DNA of 64,000 bases. Origin: Pseudomonas sp. N040 (GTDB taxonomy: Bacteria > Pseudomonadota > Gammaproteobacteria > Pseudomonadales > Pseudomonadaceae). A model generated the notes under the pieces. That model saw only the letters and a program-made list of their open reading frames with translations. It searched no databases and was not told the origin of the DNA. The stretch is taken from positions 62,001 to 126,000 of the forward strand of contig NZ_JADOBE010000002.1 in assembly GCF_015637705.1 (NCBI RefSeq), written 5' to 3'. Shown here in pieces: positions 18,978-29,952 of the stretch; the first letter of the stretch is position 1, and every line of letters begins with the position of its first letter. Both the position numbers and the translations under genes were made by a program.

Positions 18978-19808
18978 ATGAGCAACTGGAAAAAGGCTGC
19001 GCCACGGGTCGCGTTTGTCTCGGGCGGCGGTAGCGGCATCGGCTTGCACATGGTCAGGGCGCTGCTTGCCGAAGGCAGCAGCGTGGCGATCTTCGACCTG
19101 AAGGTGGCGGCCGAATTGCTCACTGAGTTGCAGGGTCTGCAGGTCAGACCCGGGCAACGTGTCGCGGCCTGTCTGGTCGATATCACCGATCCGTTGGCCG
19201 TCGAGGCGGCGATCGATAAGGCTGCCGCCGAACTGGGCGCGCCCGATCTAGCCTTCAACTCGGCCGGCATTCTGCGCACGGCAGTGTTCACCGAACTGCC
19301 CTACGAGACCTTCGAACTGGTGGTGCGCATCAACCTGCTGGGCAGCCGCAACTTTGCCGCTGGCGTGCTCCGGCATATGCAGGCTGGCGGCCATCTGGTG
19401 CTGGTGGCATCACTGTCCGGCATTGTCGGCAGCTATACGCAGGCGGCCTACGCCGCGTCCAAGTTCGGCGTGGTCGGTCTGGCCGATGTCCTGCGCACGG
19501 AACTGAAACTGCGCGGCATCGATGTGTCCGTGGTGTGTCCGGGCGAAATCAGTACGCCGCTATTAGCCTATGAGCGCGAACATGGCAGCCCGATCACCGA
19601 GGCAATGAATGCCTTCGCCGGCGTGCTTTCGGTGGATGAGGCGGTGGCGGGCATTTTGCGCGGCGTGCAGCGCCGCCAGTTCATGATCACCCCCGGCTGC
19701 AGGGCCAAGCTGACGCGCTTTCTGGCGCGCAAGACCACCGGCTTGTTCCACTGGATCGTCGACCGCAAGCTGGCCAGGGCGTACGCCCGGGCACAGGCCG
19801 GAGGCTGA
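18978..19808 (+). CDS. Short-chain dehydrogenase/reductase
   Basis: A 276-aa classical SDR: cofactor motif SGGGSGIG, NSAG at strand 4, catalytic Ser in LVASLSGIVG and YAASK. The C-terminus carries an extra basic/hydrophobic tail (CRAKLTRFLARKTTGLFHWI), suggesting membrane association as in 3-ketodihydrosphingosine-reductase-like SDRs. The start follows CGGAG. Third gene of the cupin operon. Its strongest resemblance inside the window is to the SDR at 22463. Confidence 0.88.
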   Translation: MSNWKKAAPRVAFVSGGGSGIGLHMVRALLAEGSSVAIFDLKVAAELLTELQGLQVRPGQRVAACLVDITDPLAVEAAIDKAAAELGAPDLAFNSAGILRTAVFTELPYETFELVVRINLLGSRNFAAGVLRHMQAGGHLVLVASLSGIVGSYTQAAYAASKFGVVGLADVLRTELKLRGIDVSVVCPGEISTPLLAYEREHGSPITEAMNAFAGVLSVDEAVAGILRGVQRRQFMITPGCRAKLTRFLARKTTGLFHWIVDRKLARAYARAQAGG

Positions 19809-19906
19809 CTGGCAGCAACGCAACAGCGCATATCCGCCGCCGCTCAGGCACCCTTGCAGTTACCTGCATCGTCCCCATCTATTCCCTATCGAATGGAGGG
19901 CTTTCC

Positions 19907-21263
19907 ATGAACAGCATTCGCCACGCGGCCGTTGCCGGCCTGTTTTACCCCGCCGACCCGGCGCAACTGGCCCGGGAGGTACGCCAGTTGCTGGCTGCTG
20001 CCGCCGCCCCCGCCAGCCCGGCGAGGGTGCCGAAGGCGCTGATCGTCCCGCATGCCGGCTATGTCTATTCCGGGCCGATTGCCGCACAGGCCTATGCGCG
20101 CCTGCAGCCGCTGGCCGGACGGATCAAACGTGTGGTGCTGCTGGGCCCGGTGCACCGGGTGCCGGTGCGCGGCCTGGCCCTGCCCGCCTGTACGACCTTT
20201 GCCACCCCGCTCGGCAGCGTGCCGCTGGACAGCGCCGGCATCGCCGCCATCGCCGACCTGCCACAGGTTTGCCGCAGCGCCGCGGCGCATGCCCAGGAGC
20301 ATTCGCTGGAAGTGCAGCTGCCGTTCCTGCAGGAGGTACTCGGCGAGTTCCAGCTGGTGCCACTGGCGGTAGGCGATGCCAGCGCGGCCGAGGTGGCCGA
20401 GGTGCTGGAACGCCTGTGGGGTGGCGCGGAGACGCTGGTGGTCATCAGCTCGGACCTCTCGCACTACCTGAGCCATGCCCAGGCCCAGCGCAGCGACAGC
20501 GCCACGGTGCAGCAGATCCTCGCCGGCCGGGCCGGCCTCGACCACCAGCAGGCTTGCGGCGCGACCCCGGTCAACGGCCTGCTGGCGTTTGCCGCCCGCC
20601 ACCCGCTGCGCGCCGAGCTGCTCGACCTGCGCAATTCCGGCGACACCGCCGGCGACAAGGCCCGCGTGGTCGGTTACGGCGCCATCGCCTTCCATGAGGC
20701 CAGCGCGCCGGCCCGGCTGGATGACACGCAAGGCGCCGCGCTGCTGCAGGTCGCCCGCGCGGCGATCAGCCAGCACCTGGGCGCGCCGGCGCAGGCCGCC
20801 GGTGAACAGGCCTGGATGCAGCAACCCGGGGCCAGCTTCGTCACCCTGACCCAGCGCGGTGAGCTGCGCGGCTGCATCGGCAGCCTGCAGGCGCACCGCG
20901 CGCTGGTCGAGGATGTGCGCGGCAACGCGGTGGCCGCCGCCAGCCGCGACCCGCGCTTTGCGCCACTGAGCCGCGCCGAGCTGGCGCAGACGCGCATCGA
21001 GGTGTCGCTGCTGTCGCCCAGTGAACCAATGCACTTCGACAACGAACAGCACGCGCTGGCGCAACTTCGCCCCGGTATCGATGGTCTATTGCTGGAGTAC
21101 CGCCACGCCCGCGGCACCTTTCTGCCGCAGGTCTGGGACAGCCTGCCGCGGCCGGCGGAGTTCCTCGCGCAGCTCAAGCGCAAGGCCGGCCTGCCCGCCG
21201 ACTTCTGGCATGCCGAGCTGCGCCTGGCGCGCTACACGGTGAGCAAGTGGCAGGAGCAGCAAC

Positions 21264-21271
<8 letters not shown>
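19907..21271 (+). CDS. AmmeMemoRadiSam proteins B and A fused (Memo-AMMECR1)
   Basis: A 454-aa fusion. Residues about 5-265 are a Memo domain related to LigB-type dioxygenases, with the putative active-site residues of human MEMO1 all present (H49 in PHAGY, H83, H187 in DLSHY, C217 in CGATPVNG). Residues about 275-450 are an AMMECR1 domain (FVTLTQRGELRGCIGSLQ, then FLPQVWDSLP). The A and B proteins are often separate genes, so the fusion is informative. The system co-occurs with a radical SAM enzyme, which follows here with an 8-base overlap. The molecular function is unresolved; iron, copper or redox roles have been discussed for MEMO1. GGAGGG precedes the start. Confidence 0.92.
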
Positions 21272-22352
<1,081 letters not shown>

Positions 22353-22406
22353 ACCGCGCACCCGGTACAATCGGTGGTTATGTCGCAGTTATAGATTGGT
22401 TCATCT

Positions 22407-22440
22407 GTAGGGTGGGTCAGGCCAACGACCGTAACCCATC
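22407..22440. repeat. Degenerate copy of the GTAGGGTGGG repeat
   Basis: Begins GTAGGGTGGGTCAGGCC and ends CGTAACCCATC, as in decayed members of the family whose intact form pairs GTAGGGTGGGTTACG with CGTAACCCACC. It lies between convergent genes. Confidence 0.55.
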
Positions 22441-22462
22441 AAGCGGTCGCAAGGCCGGCCAC

Positions 22463-23269
22463 TCAGCTGGCCAGTGCCTTGCGCACGATGCCGTCGCTGA
22501 CGCGGCGCAGCAACCCGGGGAACCAGCCGGCAAGCCGGTAGGTCAGGCGTGCCCGTGCGCCCGGAATGACCATGTAGCGGCGCTCCAGCAGCTGCTCGAG
22601 GATTTCGCGCACGGCCGGTTCCACCTGCAGCGTGCCGGCAAATTCCTTCAGCTTGGCGGTGGCCTTCGGCGACATGCGGCGCTCCTCCTCCACCATCGGC
22701 GTTTCGACCTCGGGCGGACACACGCAGGAGACGCAGATGCCCTTCGGTGCGCACTCCAGGCGCAGCGCCCCGGCCAGCCCGACCACGGCGAATTTCGAGG
22801 CGTTGTACGGGCTGTAGCCGTAGGTGCCGACGATGCCTGCCAGCGAGGCGATCAGCGCCAGCTGCGCTCCCTCCTGCAGGTACGGCAGTACGCCTGCGGC
22901 AAAGTTGCGCGAGCCCATCACGTTGATTTCCATCACGCGGCGGAACTGCTCTTCGCTGATATTCTCGAATTCGCCGACGTGCTGCACGCCAGCCGAATTC
23001 AGTGCCAGGTCGATGCGGCCCAGCGCCGCGAACGCCTCGGCCGCCGCCCTGGTCACCGCCTCGCCCTGGCGCATATCCACCTGATAGCGCCACACGCGGC
23101 CTTCCAGGTTGCCGCCGGCAGCCTTGGTCAACCGGGCCAGGGCGGCCTCGCCATAGGCGAGATCGAGCAGGGCCACCTTGCCCCCGGCGCTCAGGCACTC
23201 TTCGGCCATGCGCAAGCCAAGGCCGCTGCCGCCGCCCGAAATTACTGCTGTTTTCCACATGGCTGCCAT
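22463..23269 (-). CDS. Short-chain dehydrogenase/reductase
   Basis: A 268-aa classical SDR with SGGGSGLG, NSAG, the Ser in LIASLAGIVG and YNASK. A basic C-terminal tail (ARARLTYRLAGWFPGLLRR) again suggests membrane contact. It is similar to the SDR at 18978 (shared MGSRNFAAGVL region). The start is placed at the ATG 23269, preceded by AGGTGA; a GTG at 23278 overlaps that site. Last gene of the leftward group with the VOC protein and the epimerase. Confidence 0.87.
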   Translation of the reverse strand: MAAMWKTAVISGGGSGLGLRMAEECLSAGGKVALLDLAYGEAALARLTKAAGGNLEGRVWRYQVDMRQGEAVTRAAAEAFAALGRIDLALNSAGVQHVGEFENISEEQFRRVMEINVMGSRNFAAGVLPYLQEGAQLALIASLAGIVGTYGYSPYNASKFAVVGLAGALRLECAPKGICVSCVCPPEVETPMVEEERRMSPKATAKLKEFAGTLQVEPAVREILEQLLERRYMVIPGARARLTYRLAGWFPGLLRRVSDGIVRKALAS

Positions 23270-23361
23270 CTGTTTCACCTGTCTCTAGCTTGGTTCGTGA
23301 GGTTTGGCACGGCGCGCACGGGGCGCGCTGCCAGGAATTTCCAGTTACTGAGTGCTGCTGT

Positions 23362-24318
23362 TCAGACAAACGCCATCATGATTTTCATCAGGATGCGATC
23401 GAACCAGTTGGCCGGGCGAAAGCCCATCACGCCGTCGAGCCAGGGCTTGACCATCAGCAGTTCGACGTTGAAGCCCTGTGGGTCATTGAGGTAGGTCACC
23501 AGCACCTGACCTGCGGAGCTGACCAGTTCGGTATTGGGCCTGAAGCCGGCAGCCACCATGCGCTGGTAGAGCCCGCGGAGTTCGCCGGCATCGCGCGAAC
23601 CGAAGGCCACGTTGAGCAGGCCGTGATCGCTGATGCGGTAACCCGCCGGCCAGGGCGCCGGGGCCGGGTTCTGGTACTCGCTGATTTCCAGCCAGCAGGT
23701 GCCGGCATCCAGCAGCACGCTGCGCTTCTCGCCGGGCGGCTCATCCCACAGCACGCCCTTGTCGGCCGGGGCCGAGTCGAGCAGCGGGCAGCCGATGGCG
23801 TGCTGGAACGATTGCACGGCGACGCCCAGGTTCGGCACGGACAGCGCCACGCCGACCAGTCGCGCACCGACGCCGGCGCCGATCGGCCGGCTGGCCCTGC
23901 CGACTTCGATCAGCACGCCGTTGGGGTCGGTCATCACGAAATAGTCTTTGCCCGCGACCTGCCGGATCGGGCCAAGTCCCTGGACGCCGCGTGCCACACA
24001 GCTGGCATGGAAGCCCGGCAGGTCGGCGACTTCCACCGCCAGGCGGCTGTAGCCGATATCCCAGGGCTGGCGATTGGCTGCATAGGCACGCGGCACCGGC
24101 GTGCTGAACTGGAACAGCTCCAGCTGGAAGAACTCGCGGTCATCCATCAGCCAGGCGACATCCGAGGTGGCACCGGGCATGCCCTGCACCTGCTCCGTCA
24201 CCTTGCCGGTGAAATGCGTGCCACCGACATGGGCAAGCTTGAACAGCGCGGCGTAAAAGGTCTTGGAGGCCTCGCGGTCAACGACGCTCAGGGCGATCTG
24301 GTTCATGCGCGGTTTCAA
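23362..24318 (-). CDS. Two-domain VOC (glyoxalase/dioxygenase-fold) protein
   Basis: A 318-aa protein of two vicinal-oxygen-chelate modules (each ending in the conserved Glu: PNGVLIEV and PQGFNVELL). The usual first metal ligand His at the module start is replaced (MNQIALSV and LVGVALSV), so classical extradiol dioxygenase activity is doubtful. The hydrophobic C-terminus (FRPANWFDRILMKIMMAFV) could contact membrane. The start is a TTG at 24318 with GAGGAG seven bases upstream; the ATG at 24306 has no such site. It shares the leftward operon with an epimerase and an SDR. A related protein with an added SRPBCC domain is at 44064. Confidence 0.8.
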   Translation of the reverse strand: MKPRMNQIALSVVDREASKTFYAALFKLAHVGGTHFTGKVTEQVQGMPGATSDVAWLMDDREFFQLELFQFSTPVPRAYAANRQPWDIGYSRLAVEVADLPGFHASCVARGVQGLGPIRQVAGKDYFVMTDPNGVLIEVGRASRPIGAGVGARLVGVALSVPNLGVAVQSFQHAIGCPLLDSAPADKGVLWDEPPGEKRSVLLDAGTCWLEISEYQNPAPAPWPAGYRISDHGLLNVAFGSRDAGELRGLYQRMVAAGFRPNTELVSSAGQVLVTYLNDPQGFNVELLMVKPWLDGVMGFRPANWFDRILMKIMMAFV

Positions 24319-24397
24319 GGGCGTGCTCCTCTGGGATTGCGGGGCTGAATGGAGTGGTGCTGTGGGCGTCATGGATGGAATCAACTGTGCGGGCTGC

Positions 24398-25420
24398 TTA
24401 CTGGATCTCGCCGGTCTCACGCAGCCAGGCTGCGGAGCGTTGCAAGCCTTCCGCCAGCCCGACTTGCGGCTGGTAGCCCAGCAGCCTCTGCGCCTTGGCA
24501 ATCGAGTAGCCACCCTTGCGCGCCAGCATGTACATGGCGTCGGGACCGGTTTCGTCCTGCCGCCCGAGCAGCCGGTTAACCTTCTCGATGGCGCTGGTCA
24601 ACGCCACGGCCACCGGCGTGGAAACGCAACGCGGCGAGCCGCTGCGGCCCGCCCAGTGCCAGTGGTTGCTGAAGAATTCCTTGCAGCTGACCGTATGACC
24701 GCCGCTGATATGGAAGATGTTGCCGCTGCCGGCATCCAGACCGGCGGCGAGCATGGTGCCGTCGAGCAGGTCGTCGATGTACACCGGGCTGAACAGCCCC
24801 TCGCCGTTGGCCGGCAGCGTCATCATGCCCTTGCGGCACATCTCCAGCGGCACGTTCAGCCAGGCCCGCGAACCCGGTCCGTAGACATCGCCGGGGCGGA
24901 CGATGGTGCAGGCAATTTCACCGGCCGCATGGGCCGCCAGCACCGCATGCTCGCTGGCACCCTTGGCCACGCCGTAGCGGTACTGCTCGCCGATGATGAC
25001 CGGCTGCTTTTCGTCGGCATCGCCGGTGGACTCCCAGCCCAGCACCGCAACGGTGGAATAGTGCAGAAAGCGCTTGGCGCCACCGGCAATCGCCACGTCC
25101 AGAGCGTTGCGTACGCCCTGGATGGTGACGTCGCGGTACAGCTGCCACGGAGCATTGGTCGAAACGATCGCCGCGGTGTTGATGAACAGTTCGCAGCCCT
25201 TGGCATGTTTGGCCCAGGACTTGGGGTCGGTCAGGTTGCCAGCGACTATGCCGTTCTGCTTGTCGGCACGCAGATCCATGCCGCGCACCTCGGCACCCAG
25301 CGCGCGGTAGCGCTCGCCCAGGGCGCGGCCGATAAAGCCGCTGGCACCGGTGATGAAGACCGATTGCGGTGCGCTGATCGGCAGCTTGCCTTGCTCGGTT
25401 GACGCTTTGCTACGGGCCAT
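24398..25420 (-). CDS. NAD-dependent epimerase / 3-beta-HSD-like extended SDR
   Basis: A 340-aa extended SDR: ITGASGFIG cofactor motif, NTAAIVS at strand 4, and the catalytic YGVAK. The C-terminal GYQPQVGLAEGL motif is shared with the protein at 17949. It probably oxidises or epimerises a hydroxylated bulky substrate in the same pathway. The first ATG is used, with AGGA about eight bases before it. The 145-base gap upstream is AT-rich and may contain its own promoter, separating it from the DUF3604 group. Confidence 0.88.
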   Translation of the reverse strand: MARSKASTEQGKLPISAPQSVFITGASGFIGRALGERYRALGAEVRGMDLRADKQNGIVAGNLTDPKSWAKHAKGCELFINTAAIVSTNAPWQLYRDVTIQGVRNALDVAIAGGAKRFLHYSTVAVLGWESTGDADEKQPVIIGEQYRYGVAKGASEHAVLAAHAAGEIACTIVRPGDVYGPGSRAWLNVPLEMCRKGMMTLPANGEGLFSPVYIDDLLDGTMLAAGLDAGSGNIFHISGGHTVSCKEFFSNHWHWAGRSGSPRCVSTPVAVALTSAIEKVNRLLGRQDETGPDAMYMLARKGGYSIAKAQRLLGYQPQVGLAEGLQRSAAWLRETGEIQ

Positions 25421-25565
25421 GATGAGTTCCTGATCTGTGTCTGCGGGCAGGTTTCGATGGCATGCATAATGAGGTCAAACGCCGGACAATTCTTTTTCCT
25501 GCGAGTCAATTTTTTTAGAATCAAAGACAGAATCAGGCGCCGTTCCGCCACCACCGGGACCATGC

Positions 25566-26180
25566 TCAGGCGGCGTTCCTGCGGGCCTCCGCGCGATCGA
25601 GCGCGGCCCTGACCCTGGCCACAGGCTCTTCGCCGCCATACAAGCGGATCAGGCCATGTTCGATCAGTTGCGCGACAGTGAGGCTGCGGCTGATCCAGGC
25701 CTGCAGGGCCGCCGGCTCGGTCACCATCACCACATCGTCCGGCTCGGGGCCGCTGACGTGCATCTGCAGGCCGAGGCGCTCGCCCTGCGGCGACAGGCGC
25801 GACCACATGACTGCCGGGGTGAAGACGATGGCCAGCGTCGGCAGTTCCGGCGCACCGGTCAGGTGCCGGCGCAGCTGGTACAGCGTGCGCATGGCTTGCA
25901 GGCGCGCGTCCTGCCCCGCGCGCATGGCCGCCTCCGGACCGGTTGCCGGCGGGTTGGCCTGCGGCGGCAGCAGCCCGTTCTGGCGTGCCTGCCAGACGGC
26001 CGTGCCGACGTACAAGGCATTCGGGTAGGTAAAGTTGAGTGAACCCAGCGCGACACTCGCCGGGTCCTCGTAACCGCAGGCGAGCAGCGGCCCCGGCAGC
26101 TGCGTGCCGGTGCAGAGCACGACCAGGGCGACTGCCCGCAGGCCTGCCCGAGTCAGTGTTCGCCGCGGATAATCAGCCAT
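25566..26180 (-). CDS. Exported protein of unknown function
   Basis: A 204-aa protein with a likely signal peptide (RAVALVVLCTGTQLPGPLLA followed by Cys, so possibly a lipoprotein or plain cleavage). No family was recognised. The mature part begins CGYEDPASVALGSLNFTYPN and is otherwise alpha-helical with an Arg/Glu-rich end. It overlaps the upstream DUF3604 gene by 8 bases (ATGGCTGA), so the two are translationally coupled and their products probably act together in the envelope. Confidence 0.7.
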   Translation of the reverse strand: MADYPRRTLTRAGLRAVALVVLCTGTQLPGPLLACGYEDPASVALGSLNFTYPNALYVGTAVWQARQNGLLPPQANPPATGPEAAMRAGQDARLQAMRTLYQLRRHLTGAPELPTLAIVFTPAVMWSRLSPQGERLGLQMHVSGPEPDDVVMVTEPAALQAWISRSLTVAQLIEHGLIRLYGGEEPVARVRAALDRAEARRNAA

Positions 26181-28047
26181 TGCCCGGGGTGTACCAGACC
26201 GGCGAGGTATAGGCGCGGTCCTGCAGGCTGGTGGGGGCTTCCTTGGGTGGTGTGGTACCGAACACCTTGGCGTCGTGGACCGTCCAGGTCGGGGTCGGGA
26301 TTTCCAGCACGCGCACGTAGTAGAAGGCCTTCTGGTCGGCCTTGAACGCCGGGTCCTGCCAGTAGGCTTCGAGTACCGGCGCGCCGATGCTGTTGCTGTA
26401 AGTGGCGTTTTTCACGTCGACGGTGTTGCCCACCGCCGGCAGCTTGCCGTCCTTGCCCGGTTGGCGCGTGCCGGACCAGGCCACGTCATAGACCTTTTCC
26501 TGGGTCTGGCCCTTGCCATCCAGCCAGCCCTTGACCACCTGGATGCGATCGAGGTTGGCCCCGTCGGCCGAGCGTGACGCCTTGATCAGCAGGCTGGGGG
26601 CTTTGCCAGTGCCCTGCCCGTTCAGGTCACCGCCCATCGGCACGCCTTTGGCGTAGCCGTTGGCGACCCAGTCGTCACGGGTCAGGTCAGCCGGGCTGAA
26701 ATCACCGGCAAACACGCGCACTTGCAGACGGGTACCGGTGGTGGCGTAGACCTCCTTGCGCGCCAGTGCGTCCCAGATTGCTTCCCGAGTGTTTTCCCGC
26801 GCCCACACCGCGGCTATGCCCGAAGCCAGCGATTGCCAGGCGTACTGGCGAATATCCTTGCCCTCCGGGTTCGGCGAGCGGCCGGCAATCACTTCATTGA
26901 AGCGGTAGGCCACGTTGGTCGAAGGCTCCAGCAGGGAGACCTTGCCGAAGAAGTTGTCTTCTTCGCTGGTGGACAGCGAAGTGTGCGCATCGGTGGAACC
27001 GATCATGCCGAACTTGAACGGGTTGGCGCCCAGCTTGGCCTCGTAGGCCAGGCCGCGCTTGAGCGCTTCGCGGGCATACTCACGCGGCAGCATCTCTGCG
27101 GTCTTGGCCTGTGGGCCGAAGCTGCCCTTGTCCCAGGTACCGAAATCGGCAAACTCGTCGCTCGGCGAGAGCGCTGGATGGGATTCGCCATCGCCCTTGA
27201 TCTGCGTGACCTCATAGATCGGCTCCCAGCGCATGCGCCGCAGGGCGTAGTCCTTGTCCAGCGGCTTCTTGTCGGACAGGGTGACGTCGTCGAACATCAG
27301 GCCATTGGACAGGTTGCCGTTGTGCGCAATCGCCAGCAGCTTGCCGCCGGTTTTCTTCTCGTAATCGGCCATCCACTCCCAGAGTTTTTCCGGGTCTTCG
27401 GTGTCATAGGCGGAGAGCGGCACGATCTGGTCGGCCTTGGCCTTGTCGTCGCGGAAGATCACATTGCGGTGCAGGTTGTTGCCACCCGGCATCGAGGTCC
27501 ACTCGTAGCCGATCAGTGCGGTGAAGCGCCCCGGCTGGTTGTACTTTTCCGCCGCGGCGGTCAGGCGCTGCCAGTAGGTCTGCTGCAACGGGCTGCCCTT
27601 GAGCGGGTCCTGGCGCACGTAAATGGCCTTCATCCAGGTCATGTAGGCTTCCGGAGCGGCACCCGACATCACCAGGTCATAGAGCTGCTTGCCCCACGGA
27701 TTGCTCAACAGGTCGGCATTCTTTTCCATGATCGCCGGGGCCAGGCCAAGGTTTTCCGAGTGATCCGCGACCACCAGAAAATCCAGCGGCCGCGCCAGCC
27801 TGGCTTTCATGCCCATGCTCGCGGTGACTTCTTCGCCCAGGGCAAACCGGTAGGCCTGCTCCGGGCCGAGTCGGTTGCCGGCCATGCCGGCGTCGGTCGA
27901 ATAACTGCTGTGCAGGTGGGTGTCACCAAACAGCACCTGGTTGGGGAAAGTCTGGCCGACATTGGGCGAGTATTCGGCAGTCAGCGTGGCGCCGGAGCTG
28001 GTGGCCAGCGCCAGGGCAACCGACAGCGTGATGGGATTGAGCTTCAT
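26173..28047 (-). CDS. Exported DUF3604 protein, paralogue A (PHP-like metallohydrolase fold)
   Basis: A 624-aa exported protein. The signal peptide is MKLNPITLSVALALATSSGA. The first metal motif is GDTHLHSSYSTDA (H44, H46), followed by VVADHSENLG, LIGYEWTS, IAHNGN and GSTDAHTSL, an ordered His/Asp set like that of PHP-domain phosphoesterases. DUF3604 function is unestablished; a periplasmic metal-dependent hydrolase is a reasonable inference. The start at 28047 has AGGAGA eight bases before it; the frame is open to 28080 into the neighbouring stop. It lies 14 bases after paralogue B and is very similar to it, including C-terminal KVFGTT and RAYTSPVWY segments. Confidence 0.85.
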   Translation of the reverse strand: MKLNPITLSVALALATSSGATLTAEYSPNVGQTFPNQVLFGDTHLHSSYSTDAGMAGNRLGPEQAYRFALGEEVTASMGMKARLARPLDFLVVADHSENLGLAPAIMEKNADLLSNPWGKQLYDLVMSGAAPEAYMTWMKAIYVRQDPLKGSPLQQTYWQRLTAAAEKYNQPGRFTALIGYEWTSMPGGNNLHRNVIFRDDKAKADQIVPLSAYDTEDPEKLWEWMADYEKKTGGKLLAIAHNGNLSNGLMFDDVTLSDKKPLDKDYALRRMRWEPIYEVTQIKGDGESHPALSPSDEFADFGTWDKGSFGPQAKTAEMLPREYAREALKRGLAYEAKLGANPFKFGMIGSTDAHTSLSTSEEDNFFGKVSLLEPSTNVAYRFNEVIAGRSPNPEGKDIRQYAWQSLASGIAAVWARENTREAIWDALARKEVYATTGTRLQVRVFAGDFSPADLTRDDWVANGYAKGVPMGGDLNGQGTGKAPSLLIKASRSADGANLDRIQVVKGWLDGKGQTQEKVYDVAWSGTRQPGKDGKLPAVGNTVDVKNATYSNSIGAPVLEAYWQDPAFKADQKAFYYVRVLEIPTPTWTVHDAKVFGTTPPKEAPTSLQDRAYTSPVWYTPGNG

Positions 28048-28061
28048 GGACAATTCTCCTG

Positions 28062-29933
28062 TTACAGGCTGTTGACCCACACCGGCGAGGTGTAGGCACG
28101 GTCTTGAATGGCGGTCGGCGCTTCGTCAGGCAGCGTGGTGCCGAACACCTTGGCGTCGTAAACGGTCCAGCGCGGGGTCGGGATTTCCAGCACGCGCACG
28201 TAATAGAAGGCCTTCTCGCCGGCCTTGAATGCCGGGTCCTGCCAGTAGGTTTCCAGTTCCGGCGCGCCGATGCTGTTGCTGTAGCTGGCGTTTTTCACGT
28301 CGACCGTGTTGCCCACCGGCGGCAGCTTGCCGTCCTTGCCGGGCTGGCGTGCGCCTGACCAGGCCACGTCATAGACTTTTTCCTGGGTCTGGCCCTGACT
28401 ATCCAGCCAGCCCTTGATCACCTGGATGCGATCCAGGTTGGCGCCGTCCGCCGAGCGTGAGGCCTTGATCAACAGGCTTGGGGCCTGGCTTTGCGCATTC
28501 ACCTGCAGGTCACCGCCCATCGGCACACCCTTGGCGTAACCGTTGGCTACCCAGTCGGCGCGGGTCAGGTCGGCTGCGGTGAAATCCGTCCCGGCAAATA
28601 CGCGCACTTCCAGGCGGGTGCCGGTGGTGGCGTACACCTCCTTGCGCGCCAGTGCGTCCCAGATCGCTTCGCGGGTATTTTCGCGCGCCCAGACCGCCGC
28701 CAGACCGGAGGCCGAGGCTTTCCACATGGCCTGCTGGATGACCGCTGGCGCATTGGGCATACGCCCGGTGATCAACTCGTTGAAACGTTCGGGCCTGGGG
28801 CTGGGCTCAACCGGGGTGACCTTGCCGAAGAAGTTGTTTTCCTCCGACGTGGCCAGCGAGGTGTGCGAATCGGTGGAGCCGATCATGCCGAACTTGAACG
28901 GGTTGGCACCCAGTTTGGCCTCGTAAGCCAGGCCGCGTTCGAGGGCGGCACGGGCATATTCGCGCGGGTACATCTCCGGCGTGGTCGGCACCGGGCCGGC
29001 CAGCGCGGCTTTATCGAGCAGCTCGAAGTTGGCGAACTCGTCATTCGGCGACAGCAACGGGTGGGTCTCGCCAGTGCCTTTCATCTGCGTGACTTCGACC
29101 ACCGGCTCCCAGCGCGCGCGGCGTTCGGCATAGGCCTTGTCGAGCGGCTTCTGCGTGGTCAGGGTGACGTCGTCGAACATCAGCCCGTTGGACAGGTTGC
29201 CGTTGTGCGGAATCGCCAGCACCTTGCCGCCGCTCTTGGCTTCATAGTCGGCCATCCACTGCCAGAGCTGTTCCGGATCAGGGGAGTCGTAGGTGGAGAA
29301 CGGCGTGATGCTGCCGGCCTTGCTCTTGTCGTCGCGGAAGATCACGTTGCGGTGCAGGTTGCGGCCGCCCGGCGCGGAGGTCCACTCGAAGCCGATCAGT
29401 GCGGTGAAGCGCCCCGGCTGGTTGTACTGGTCGGCCAGGGTGGTCAGCTGGTCCCAGGCATCTTTCTCCAGGCCCAGGCCGGCAGTTGGATCAGTGCCGG
29501 CCATGCGCTGGCTGCGCCAGTAGGCAAAGGCTTCGGCAAACTGTTTGGCCTTGACGAATTCGATCATTTTCTGTCCGAAGGCATTACCCAGCAGCTTGGC
29601 ATTGCCTTGCGCCAGCTGCACCGGAAAGCCCAGATTCTCGGCATGATCGGCGACCACCAGAAAATCCAGCGGCCGTGCCAGCTTGGCCTTCACCCCGGTG
29701 CTCGAGGTGACCTCCTCGCCCATGGCAAAGCGGTAGGCTGCGGCCGGCCCGAGACGATTGCCGAGCATGCCGGCATCGGTCGAATAAGCCGTGTGCAGGT
29801 GGGTGTCGCCGAACAGCACCCGGTTCGGCAAGGCCTGGCCGACGTTGGGCGAATATTCGCTGGCCGCCTGGCTCATCCAGGACAGCGACGACAGGGTGAT
29901 GGCGACGGAAAGCCGTGTGATTGTTGTTTTCAT
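28062..29933 (-). CDS. Exported DUF3604 protein, paralogue B
   Basis: A 623-aa close paralogue of the downstream gene, with its own signal peptide (LSVAITLSSLSWMSQAAS). All putative metal motifs are kept: GDTHLHTAYSTDA, VVADHAENLG, IPHNGN and GSTDSHTSL. The two proteins differ mostly between residues about 110 and 170 (the substrate-side insertion), hinting at different specificity after tandem duplication. It follows the arylsulfatase gene by 19 bases; AAAGGA precedes the start. Confidence 0.86.
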   Translation of the reverse strand: MKTTITRLSVAITLSSLSWMSQAASEYSPNVGQALPNRVLFGDTHLHTAYSTDAGMLGNRLGPAAAYRFAMGEEVTSSTGVKAKLARPLDFLVVADHAENLGFPVQLAQGNAKLLGNAFGQKMIEFVKAKQFAEAFAYWRSQRMAGTDPTAGLGLEKDAWDQLTTLADQYNQPGRFTALIGFEWTSAPGGRNLHRNVIFRDDKSKAGSITPFSTYDSPDPEQLWQWMADYEAKSGGKVLAIPHNGNLSNGLMFDDVTLTTQKPLDKAYAERRARWEPVVEVTQMKGTGETHPLLSPNDEFANFELLDKAALAGPVPTTPEMYPREYARAALERGLAYEAKLGANPFKFGMIGSTDSHTSLATSEENNFFGKVTPVEPSPRPERFNELITGRMPNAPAVIQQAMWKASASGLAAVWARENTREAIWDALARKEVYATTGTRLEVRVFAGTDFTAADLTRADWVANGYAKGVPMGGDLQVNAQSQAPSLLIKASRSADGANLDRIQVIKGWLDSQGQTQEKVYDVAWSGARQPGKDGKLPPVGNTVDVKNASYSNSIGAPELETYWQDPAFKAGEKAFYYVRVLEIPTPRWTVYDAKVFGTTLPDEAPTAIQDRAYTSPVWVNSL

Positions 29934-29952
29934 GTAGTCCTTTCCCGCCCGG

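Noticed and set aside
23362..24318. Catechol-type extradiol dioxygenase
   Set aside because: The canonical first metal-binding His is absent from both VOC modules.
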